Source: Progne subis subis
Lineage: Eukaryota > Chordata > Aves > Passeriformes > Hirundinidae
DNA: 64,000 nt
NCBI GenBank assembly: GCA_022316685.1
Contig: JAKJHU010000066.1
Span: 868,001 to 932,000 of the forward strand
Direction: 5' to 3'
The notes beneath the pieces were generated by a model that saw nothing but the letters and a program-made list of their open reading frames with translations, made no database searches and was not told where the DNA came from. Within the stretch, counting starts at the first letter, position 1. Each line of letters opens with the position of its first letter. This document shows positions 24,557 through 51,991 of this stretch, piece by piece. The translations under genes and the position numbers were made by a program.

Positions 24557-25724
24557 AAGTGAACCTGAAAACCTATTCCAATATCATCCCACAATTACCC
24601 AAATAGGTATCACATCTACAGAGCTCTCAGTTACAACAGCCAGTGGTCTATAAAATGAGGACCATCAGAATTTACTGCAAGATTTAGATATGAAAATTAA
24701 AAATAGGATTTGTTCTTTCCGAATAACTGTTCTGATGCACAATCTTGAATTCTTCCTGTATTAGGCTATGTCACCAAAAGAGAACACAAAATGTGTGAAA
24801 CAGTAGGGCTTCTCCAAAACTTTGAATCTATATTTTGGATTGCACTCTGCATTCCTTAAGAAATCCTCTTAATCAAGACATTGCTGTAATACCTAAAAAA
24901 CTTTGTTCAATAATTTCCCTTCTCTGAAATCACTTATAAAAGATTTTTCTTCCAGTTTTATATACTCATAATTTAACAAATACTAAAGAGCAACTCCATA
25001 GCAATTACTTTTACCTAGAGTTCTTGTATTCTGACAAATGCCCATAATTAATGGGTCTGGCAGTGTACTTGTAAATCATAATCTCCAAATAATAGTTGGG
25101 TCAGTAACTAAGCTTCAGGAAGTTTCTTGTAATCACCCTTTGTTCAAATTTTTAGCTATACTTATTTGAGAAGTTCATTAAATTACAGGTTTTGATAGCA
25201 AACCCTCCTGTCTCTAAGTCCCTGGCCACTGTTTTGGTAATTGATAAAAGGTCCAGGAGGTTTCTTCAGTTCATACGGACAAAGATGCTCCACTTCAGGT
25301 ATGCTGAACAAATGTTTCTATGTCACCTTCTTCACTGACAGAAGCAAAAAAAATACAATATTGTTTTCCTTGCTTATTCAAAGTACAACTGTGTTCAGAA
25401 CTACTCATCTTCAAAGTTCAGACTATTTTTTTAAATCTAAACTAACATTACTGTTACTAAAATAGTTGTTTTGTTTGTTTTCCTGGTGTGTTTTCTTTCT
25501 GAGAGCTTTTGCTGCCTTTAATGAACTGCTCAACCGAACAGCTCATTCCTTCCATGTCTTTACTTTTTTTTCCTTCCAGTCTTGCACTTCTCTGTGCAAA
25601 TCCTGACACACCACAATGCACAAATGCTGTAACACTCTCTAGTTAGCTCCATGCTATCTAACAGCACATAAAGGCTCACTTCTCCTCATGTTAATGACCT
25701 GCAGAATTTCCTGTCCAGGGACTG
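24557..25724. other. Intergenic stretch, nothing recognised
   Basis: AT-rich spacer between the SEC61A2 promoter and the DHTKD1 3' end. I see no conserved coding exon, RNA gene or recognisable repeat. Confidence 0.55.
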
Positions 25725-25868
25725 GGACCTGCTCTGTTACCCACTCACTCAAGCTGTGTAGCACCTCAGGCACATGGTGTGGCACTTGGGGTGTCCTCTG
25801 CAAGGCCAGGAGCTGGACTCGATGGTCCTTGTGGGCCCCTTCCAACTCAGGATATTCCATGGTTCTGT
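25725..25868 (+). repeat. CR1 LINE 3' fragment
   Basis: The CR1 3' portion is clear: GGCACATGGTGTGGCAC, GGGGTGTCC, GCCAGGAGCTGGACTCGATG, GGCCCCTTCCAACTCAGGAT and a decayed terminal repeat. Confidence 0.9.
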
Positions 25869-27365
25869 TCTAATTTCTGCTTCTTTTCCCCAAAGCAAAG
25901 CAATACAGCACTGTGCAGGGACGTCCCAGCTGGCATGCACAGAAGAGCAAGGTGCACAGATGGAAAACAGCCTGGTGTGCATCCAAAATTGCTGGGAGAA
26001 GCAGTGTTAGCCCTTCAGCCAGCAAGTGCTTTGCCTTGCCCCTTGGAACTGTTATCCATCAGGCAAGAGCAGTGTTCTGCAGGCAGTCTGTGTCAGCTGA
26101 TGGAGGAAAGCTGTGCTCAATCTCCCCCTTCCTACCCCAGGATCCCTGGGGAGCTCCATGGCACACCAGTGGGGCTCGGGCATTGAGCTGAGCAGCACTA
26201 CAGGAATAGCTTTGTTTCCCACCAGGAGGATCAAACAGGGTTGGAGGACTCGAGCATCCTTTATGTGGTTGGATAACCAGCCCTGAAGAGCCTGTGGGGG
26301 AATGGTGAGTAACAAGGTCAGGTTTGGGCCACGTGAAACTCAAAACACAGGGTCTGGTCTTCCCTTGTGTGCACTGTCATACTGGAAAAACTGTGGGTTT
26401 ATGTAATCATCAGTGTGCAGTCAAGGTTGGTGATTGCACTCTACAACTTCCTTGGCTACAGCTGCAGCCAAAGCAACGTTAATCTTCAGCCTCCTTTTTC
26501 TAGTTATCAGCAGAAATTTAAAGCAGAATATGCCTTGATTAGATAAAGCTGTTCAGGATGTACAGGAGGTTGTGCAGTTTGCTAGAGCAAAGTGGTAGAA
26601 ACATGATTTCATATTGCTGTGATGGATGTGCTAAAGCAGTGATGTGAAACATCATGGAACAGAGGTTACAGAGGTAACTTCTGGGTCATATGAGTTAATG
26701 AATGAATGAGTATGTGAATTAACTAGGATGAAATACTAAAGCAGGCTTCGGAGATGATTTTGGGAGCTCCCCAAGTGAATGGACTTGATCTTGCATCTGA
26801 TCTGCTTTTTCTCACCTACCACAACTTTCCACCTGCAAGATCTGGTTAAATCCCACTTGTTTCTTTTCAGAAAAGTCTCTGGCTCACAGTGAATTTGGAT
26901 TACTTGCACACATAATTGAAAAGAGCAAGGAGATGCCAACTTCACCATGAAACCAGGAAAGGAGAAATGCTGGGAGAAATCATGTGGTGGTGGGAATGCT
27001 ACTGTGGGGCAGTCAACACTGGGGTCAGCCTGGGTTGCCTGTCTTCCCTTTGGCTTCATTATTCTCCCCCTTAACCTCAATGGTTTGGTCCTTTATCCTT
27101 TGTTTCCCAATAAAGACTGATTTCTTTCTTTTTTCCAGATGATAGCTATGCTGAAACCATCCCTTGGGATTTGTCTCCCTCTGTGTGAGAAAAACAGTGG
27201 TGCCTGAAGCCTTCAGGAGCTATCCTGTGTGGTCCCAATGGGACTCCTGCTTTAACAACTCACACACTGAGAAGAGCATCAACAGCCACAACAGATTGCA
27301 TTCCTGGCCCTCAAGAAAAGAAAAATGAGATAATCCACAACATTCTGCTATAGAAGTGGCTCATT
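25869..27365. other. Intergenic stretch, no gene recognised
   Basis: No conserved exon is visible. A plus-strand AATAAA at 27109-27114 after a pyrimidine-rich segment, followed by a splice-acceptor-like CAG, is reminiscent of a retroviral LTR end. I cannot match it to a known element and find no partner LTR or internal region. Confidence 0.45.
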
Positions 27366-27383
27366 CCCAGACATGAGGAAGCA

Positions 27384-27389
27384 TTTATT
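27384..27389 (-). terminator. DHTKD1: DHTKD1 candidate polyadenylation signal
   Basis: AATAAA on the gene strand (TTTATT on plus) lies about 390 nt after the DHTKD1 stop. It is the first canonical hexamer I find downstream, implying a 3' UTR of roughly 0.4 kb. Confidence 0.6.
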
Positions 27390-27778
27390 TGCTCAAGCAG
27401 TACTAACACTTCAGTAGAAACAGAAGAAACAGAATCTGTTTCCACACGTGCACAATCCCAAGAAACTGTCAAGTGCAAATAAGCAGCAAGATACAAGGTA
27501 TTCCACAGTCACCTCACCAATCTGTCCCCTGGACTGGATTTTTAACTTTATAAAGACATTTAGTAGAAAATTGTGTAAGAGGACAAGAAATATCAGGAGT
27601 AACAGGCACTTGTCATTGTTAGGTATTCCCCAACATGAAAAAATTGCTTCATGATTACCAAACTTATTCCACTTTTTTTTTTTTGAAGAACTATGAGTCT
27701 TCATGATCTGGCTTTTGTTCTTCACAAGAGGAGGCACTAAACATGACTGACATCAGGAGCAGTCCATCCACTGAAAAC

Positions 27779-46031
<18,253 letters not shown>

Positions 46032-46164
46032 GGCCGCGCTGCCCCCGCCGCCGCCACCGCCCCCGGACCCGCCCCAGCCCCGGGGGCGGTGCCCGCTGCA
46101 GGGGCCCTCGGGGGCTCCGGCGGTGCCGAGCGGATCCGGGCGGTTTGCGACGTCGTGGGCACCA

Positions 46165-46655
46165 GCGAGGCGATCTGGAGTGTTGTCCCCAGTTCTGGGC
46201 TCCTCAGTACAAGAGAGACAAGGATCTGCTGCACAGGGTCCAGCGGAGCCACAGAGATGAGGAGGCCTCTGGAGCATCTCTCCGGTGAGGAGAGACTGCG
46301 AGATCTGGGTCTGTTCCGTCTGGAGACTGGGAGATTTCATGAAAGCAAGTATCTCCAAGACAGGTGTCAAGAAGTTGGTGCCAGAGTCTTTTCAGTACTG
46401 CCCAGCAACAGGATCAGCAGCAATGGGTATAAAATAAAACCCACAAAGTTCCGCCTCAACCCGAGGAAGAACTTTCCGTTGAGTGGCAGAGCACTAGAAC
46501 AGGCTGCTCAGGGATGTTGTGGAATCTACCTCTCTGGAGACATTCACAACCCACCTGGATGTGTTCCTGTGTCACCTTCTCCAGGTGATCCTGCCTTGGC
46601 AGGGGGGTTGGACTGGATCATCTCCGGACGTCCCTTCCAACTCCATTCTGAAGAA
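46165..46655 (+). repeat. CR1 LINE copy A, at the DHTKD1 promoter edge
   Basis: It begins with the GTCCCCAGTTCTGGGCTCCT block and shows CAGCGGAGCCACAGAGATGA, GAGGAGAGACTGCGAG, GGATGTGTTCCTGTGTCACC, a GCAGGGGGGTTGGACTGGAT tail and a decayed ATTCT end. It points away from DHTKD1. It shares sequence with the inverted copy at 50097-50580. Confidence 0.93.
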
Positions 46656-47152
46656 ACCCCACCTGCAGTAGTGCTGCGTCCAGCTCTGGGGTCCTCAGCA
46701 TAGGAGGGACATGGACCTGTTAGAGTGAACCCAGAGGAGGCCACTAAGATCATTAGAGAGATGGAGCACCATTCCTATGAGGAAAGGCTGAGAGAATTGG
46801 GATTGCTCAGCCTCCAGAACAGAAGGCTTCTGACTTAATTGCAGCCTTCTAATACCTGAAGGGAGTCTGCAAGATGGAGATGGATTTTTTTACAAGAGCA
46901 TGTAGTGACAGCACAAGGAGGAATGACTTCAAAGCAAGACAGTGTAGGTTTAGATTAAGTATTTGGAGGATGTTCTTTGAACAAGTTGTGCAGGGAAGTT
47001 GTGGATGCCCCACCTGTGGACATGTCCAAAGACAGGTTGGATGAAGCTCTGATCAGCCTGGAGTAGTGGGAAGTGTCCCTGCCCAGGATGTCCCTGGCAG
47101 GGATGATCTGTAAATGTCCCTTCCAATCTCAACTTTTCTGTGATTCTGCAAA
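46656..47152 (+). repeat. CR1 LINE copy B, tandem with copy A
   Basis: It starts directly after the 3' tail of copy A with the CCCCACCTGCAGTAGTGCTG and CAGCTCTGGGGTCCTCAGCA blocks, continues through CAGAGGAGGCCACTAAGATC and GAGGAAAGGCTGAGAGAATT, and ends with CCCTTCCAATCTCAAC and TCTGTGATTCTG. It has the same orientation but a clearly different subfamily from copy A. Confidence 0.92.
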
Positions 47153-47518
47153 CGTCATGTGAATGCAGGCCTGGCAAGTTCCTTTTCTGTAGGCTTGGTT
47201 GTGCTCCTGTTGCCTTCACAATGAGGAAATCAAAGAGTATTTTTTGTCCAAATCAAACCATAATATTTGCCTTTGGAACAGGTGGAACTGGATTTCGGAA
47301 CCGAATCAATTCCGACACTCCAGTTGGTCTGGGATTTTATGATATTCACAATTCTTGCACAGGGGACACTTGTATTCCTTGAGGCCTGTATGGTTGGGTT
47401 TATGCATATTTATAAAACCCAAATTGGGAGAAAAATATCAAAATAAATTACCTTTAATGCTGCAAGGAGGGGAAAAGGACACAGTGACAGAAGGACATGT
47501 GGACATGTGGCCCACACA

Positions 47519-47576
<58 letters not shown>
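47519..47576. repeat. (GT)n(AT)n microsatellite plus T-run
   Basis: A short GT array passes into about 16 AT units and then about 17 T's. It is AT-rich, easily melted and likely polymorphic in length. Confidence 0.95.
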
Positions 47577-50096
47577 AATTAGAATGAAGGAAGCTTAAAA
47601 AGAATGCTGCAGGATTATGTGATTTTTTTTTTTAAGCTGACACTGGAGAGGGAGGAAACACTGATATAGTTAAATATTTTCATTCTGTGCTTAGGGAAAA
47701 AGACAAATGTTGCAGGCAGATCGCAGGATGATGAAATACTTTTCCACAGTTCTTAAGCAAATACCAGTCAAACAGCAGATATCAATGTGGTTTTGCTTTG
47801 AATCAAATAGGCAGTTAGTTTAATATTTCCCAATTAGCACTGATAGGAATAGGTTTGAACATTAAACATTTTCCACTTTCTCCAATGAGATGTTTCAGTT
47901 ACACAATGGGGATCTCGAGAACTGATTGAATATTTGTATACATAAATTCACTTAATAAAGGTTTAATAAAGTCTAAGCAGGTGTTTATGAAATATATATC
48001 TCATCAAGACAATTTGTTGAGGTTTTTATGTGAATCAAAATCCAGTTAATAAAGATTTAAAGTACTTTACAGATTTACCAGCATAATCATCTTGAGCAGG
48101 ACACAATTACAAGTGGCAAAAAGATTGCTGTAGCTATATCTAGGTCAAGGAAAGGTTTTGACGACTTTGGTTCATATCTAAATGTAAGAAGGTGGTACCT
48201 GTGCCAGCAGAAACACCACTGCTGAGGGCATAGGCAAAATGACTCTCCCAGCCTGGCTCTTCTGGCACAAAGCCTGTCCTAGACAAGGCTCCTGTGAGAG
48301 GCTGATTCAGTAATACACAATGCTCTCACTAAAAAAACTAGAAATGCTCCAAAACCAGGGCTGTACACACTAAATAACAAGTGTCTGACGACCTGGCAGA
48401 TAGAAAGGAATTACTCCAAAGGAATTATCCCCCTTGCCACTTCAGTAGTTAGATCAACCCAAAAAAGCTGCCCACACCTTGAGTGCTGATGAAGTTTCTC
48501 AGCTGGAGGGAAGTGGTGAGGAGAGGTTACCTTGAATCTGAGAGTCAAGATGGAGATAAGCAAACACAACTTATTTCAACAGGATGAGGTGAAAGCCTCC
48601 ACAGAGTATGTGCACTAAAATGTAACTCCTTTCCAGGAAACAGTGGCTATAAATAATCTCCAAAAATCATTAGAAAAAAGCAGATGGGTCTAAAAAAAGT
48701 TATGTGAATATCCGCTCACTTAGAAAAGAAGATAATTTGCTGGATTTGGCTACATGAAATATAGAGGACACCTACAGATTCTACATTAGGCCAGTATTTG
48801 GCACAATTTGAATACTGTGTGCAAGTTTGGTGCCAGTAATTGAGGAAACATATAAAAAATTAGGGAAGAATAGCTTCAGGAATTTAAAGGAAATAAAAAA
48901 AAAAAAGATATGCTCTATGTCTGAGATCCAGGAAATGACATCTACCCGGTTTTGATAAATCAGTAAAAAAGCTTGATTAGTATGTACACAAATGAAACAG
49001 GTACTTTGGGAGGGAAAGTTTTCTGAGGTACCAAAGGTAAATCAAGATTTGCTTGCATGGCCTTTACAAGAGAGAGCTCCAACATAATTGTAGATGTGGG
49101 AGTGTGGTATAAACACAGAAGGAGCTTTTGCTTTCCTTTCAAAACTCTAATGATGGTGCTTTTTATTCATGTTGGAAAGTACAGCAACATCGTGCTTCAA
49201 AAGAAAATAAGCCAACATCTCTTGATGTAATGCCAGTGCCACTGATATTTAACCAAGTATATCCCAATTCCCCCTAAAAAGAGTAATCCAAAGGCACGCA
49301 TTGACAAGTCCAAAGGATTGGTGCCTTTGGAAAATAAAGTGCCAACACTAACATGGATTTTCTCTCCCCCTTTTTGCTACGTTCTGCCATGGATCTTCTC
49401 CACTGAGTCAGTTTAATCAGCTTAATAGTTTAAGATATCTTGGCAAGCAAAGGAGATGTCTGTGAGCAGGGATATGTGAATGATCTGTGCCAATAACAAA
49501 CACGACTCCATCCTTTCAAATTTGTCCAGAAAGAGATTTTTAGACATGTCTGCAGCAGGGAGGAGAGCTCTTCCCTGGAAAAAAAACAAAACAAAATACC
49601 TGTCTAGTCCTGTACCAGTTGGCAGAACACAGCTAAAACTCTGCATCAGTAAACAGTGTCTTCTGTTGGGGCCAACTCTTGCCTCTGAATAAAAAGCTAC
49701 TTTAAAAGCTGAATAATCTCATTACATACACCCAGGCCTGTGCCTGCTGTCACAGTCCAATATTGCTGAAGGCTTGTTCTAAGCCCAGAGGGGTGTAAAG
49801 GCTTTCCCAACCTTAAGAAAAAGCTTCTGTCAGAACCTGGATTCAAAATGTAAAATAAACACGATTCTCACTCTGCAGCTCTGGGCTGTGCCAGCTTTTC
49901 CCAGCTTATGCAGTTTAGAGTTGCCCAAGAGATGATGCCTTGCCCAGATGCGCAGGCAGAGTGTTTCCAACAAATCCTGGAATTTTGTACCACTAAGTTC
50001 ACCACTGTAAAATATCCTCAGATGTTCAGGTGGGAACAGAGACTGAGGAGGAGGGCAGAGAGACCAAATTTAGACTAGAAAACGCACCCACTGACA
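47577..50096. other. Intergenic stretch, nothing recognised
   Basis: About 2.5 kb of AT-rich spacer between the divergent genes DHTKD1 and UPF2. I find no conserved exon, RNA gene or named repeat in it. Confidence 0.55.
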
Positions 50097-50580
50097 GAAT
50101 CACAGAATGGGTGGGTTTGGAAGGGATCTCCCAAGATGATCCAGTTCAACCCCCCTGCCAAGGCAGGATCACCTGGAGCAGGTGACACAGAAACACATCC
50201 CAGTGGGTTGTGAATGTCTCCAGAGGGAGACTCCAAGGGCAGCCTCTCCCAGTGCTTTGCCACTCTCAATGTAAAGAGGTTCCTCCTCATCTGAGGCGAA
50301 ATTTTGTTTTATTCTATGGCCAGTGTTCTGCTGCTCAGCACCACTGAGATGAGCCTGGCATCATCACCTTGGCACCTGCCTTGGAGATATTTACTTGCAT
50401 TCATGAATTCTCCTCACAGTCTTCTCCAGACTGAACAGGCCCAGCTCTCGCAGTCTCTCCTCACAGGAAAAATGCTCCAGAGGCCTCCTCATCTCTGTGG
50501 CTCCGCTGGACCCTGTGCAGCAGTAGATCCTTGTCTCCCTTCTACTGAGGAGCCCAGAACGGAGCACAGTAATAGACGCC
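50097..50580 (-). repeat. CR1 LINE copy C, at the UPF2 promoter edge
   Basis: Read on the minus strand it has the same blocks as copy A (GTTCTGGGCTCCTCAGTAG, CAGCGGAGCCACAGAGATGA, GAGGAGAGACTGCGAGAGCT) and ends in the CR1 tail with GGGGGGTTGAACTGGATC and ATTCTGTGATTCTG. It points away from UPF2. Its truncated 5' end abuts the UPF2 CpG island. Confidence 0.94.
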
Positions 50581-50717
50581 CATTAAACCACCCCTTAGGC
50601 GGCAATTTGGTGTTCAGACACCATCACCCCAATGTTTTACCACGGTGACACCTGAGGGCCCCACCCGCGACACGACGGCTGCCGTGACGCCTGGAGGGCA
50701 CAGACACGTCATTGCAG

Positions 50718-50725
50718 TGACGTCA
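50718..50725. promoter_or_regulatory. Perfect CRE (TGACGTCA)
   Basis: The consensus CREB/ATF palindrome is present, with a half-site-like ACGTCA at 50706-50711 and TGACG at 50685-50689, making a small cluster in the upstream part of the UPF2 island. The sequence is certain; use by the cell is inferred. Confidence 0.6.
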
Positions 50726-51173
50726 CGCGCGGCCACACGCCGAGCCGTGCGCTGGGGCCACCAAGGAAGCGACATCCAGAGCCTCTTCCCCCCCTTCCCC
50801 GCCGCTGTGAGGGACGCGGGGCCGAACCCTTTTCCTCTCCCCTTCTCACTCCCGTTCCTCTTCCCCTTCCGCCTCCGCACTCCCGGTAACCCGCCCGCCG
50901 CCAGGCCCCCGCGCGGGGCTGCCCTCCGCGCTGCCTTAACCCCCGCCCCTCGAGAGGCGCCGCTCCGCGCCGCCCGCAGCCGCGGCTCTGCCGCCGTGAA
51001 GCGGCGCCGCTCCTCCCTTCGCGCCCGGGCGTGGCGGGGCGGGCGCGGCGGACTCGGTCGGGGCGGCGCCGTGGGTCAGGCAGCGCGGTGGCGGCCCGGC
51101 CGCCGTGAGGAGAGAAGCGCTCGGGGGCCTCGGAGGGGCGGAGGAGGCGGCGGCGGCGGGGCCGGGCGGGCCC

Positions 51174-51192
51174 ATGTCGGCACCGGGCGCAG
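51174..51192 (+). other. UPF2: 3' part of UPF2 first exon with uORF start
   Basis: The best first-exon donor I see is CAG|GTACCG at 51193, giving a first exon that ends at 51192 and joins the acceptor at 55977. The exon's 5' end is not determinable. An ATG at 51174 in weak context (C at -3, T at +4) opens a frame that, after splicing, stops at 55988-55990. The donor is plausible rather than proven; a different first-exon donor would remove the uORF. Confidence 0.5.
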
Positions 51193-51639
51193 GTACCGCG
51201 GGCACCGCCGGCACGGGAGGGCGGTGCCGGGGCGTGTGTGAGGAAGGGGTCTCGGGGAGGGCGGGAGGAGTGCACAGGGGCCTGGCGGGGGCACGGGGAG
51301 AGGTGTTCCGGAGGCGGAGGGGCCGTGGGGCTCGGAGCGGGGAAGGCTCGGGTGATGGTGTCTGAGAGCACGGGGGAGAGGGAGGCCGGGAGGACCGGAA
51401 GCTGCAGTTCCCGAGCTGCTGGTCCCACCCGAGAAAGGGCCCGGGCTGCGGGAGAGCTGCGAGCGGGGATTGGGGCGGTAGCGAAGGAGTCTTTTTTATA
51501 TTTAGTGCTTTGTCTATAGGCCTCTGTTTCACGGTGCAAAGCGCTTTCCTGCAAGTCTGGCAGCAAAACGCTTTCTTCCGAGAGGTGTAGAAGCGAAAGT
51601 AAAAGTGCCCGGCTGTTCGGCAGGCCGGCCAGAAGATGT

Positions 51640-51897
51640 GTCAGTGGCCTGAAGTTGTGTTGGGGGAGGTTTAGGTGGGGTATCAAGGAAAGGTTCTTCA
51701 CCCAGAGCGTGGTTGGGCACTGAAACAGGCTCACCGGGGAAGTGGTCACTGCACCGAGCCTGTCTGAACTCAAGAAGTGCTTGGACAGTGCTCTCAGGTA
51801 CATAGTGTGACTCTTGGGGTGCCCTGTGAAGTGTCAGTAGTTGGACTTTGATGATCCTTGTGGGTCCTTTCCAAGTCAGGATATTCTGTGATTCTGC
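51640..51897 (+). repeat. CR1 LINE 3' fragment
   Basis: In UPF2 intron 1: CCTGAAGTTGTGTTGGGGGA, GGTTCTTCACCCAGAGCGTG, GGGGAAGTGGTCACTGCACC, a GATGATCCTTGTGGGTCC tail and GATATTCTGTGATTCTG. It is the same subfamily as 8519-8773. Confidence 0.92.
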
Positions 51898-51952
51898 GAA
51901 CTTTCCCTGCTGTGTGGGAATTCATTCTCTCTCTTTCTCTGCACTACTGCGC

Positions 51953-51991
51953 TTTTTTTTTTTTTTAATTTTTTTTTTTCTTTTTTTTTTT
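51953..51991. repeat. T-rich low-complexity tract
   Basis: About 39 bases of nearly pure T with a few A and C interruptions, 55 bp beyond the end of the CR1 copy in UPF2 intron 1. Confidence 0.9.

Larger units (their letters stand above)
50640..51480 (+). promoter_or_regulatory. UPF2: CpG island, UPF2 promoter and first exon
   Basis: Very GC-rich, CpG-dense DNA upstream of the UPF2 coding exons, TATA-less and GC-box-rich. It contains a perfect cAMP-response element and the candidate non-coding first exon whose donor is at 51193. No conserved gene is seen on the opposite strand. The 364-aa minus-strand frame here follows from base composition and runs into CR1. Confidence 0.85.

Noticed and set aside
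50709..51803. 364-aa minus-strand open frame across the UPF2 island
   Set aside because: Composition-driven Pro/Arg-rich frame that begins inside a CR1 copy and has no conserved segment or splice support.
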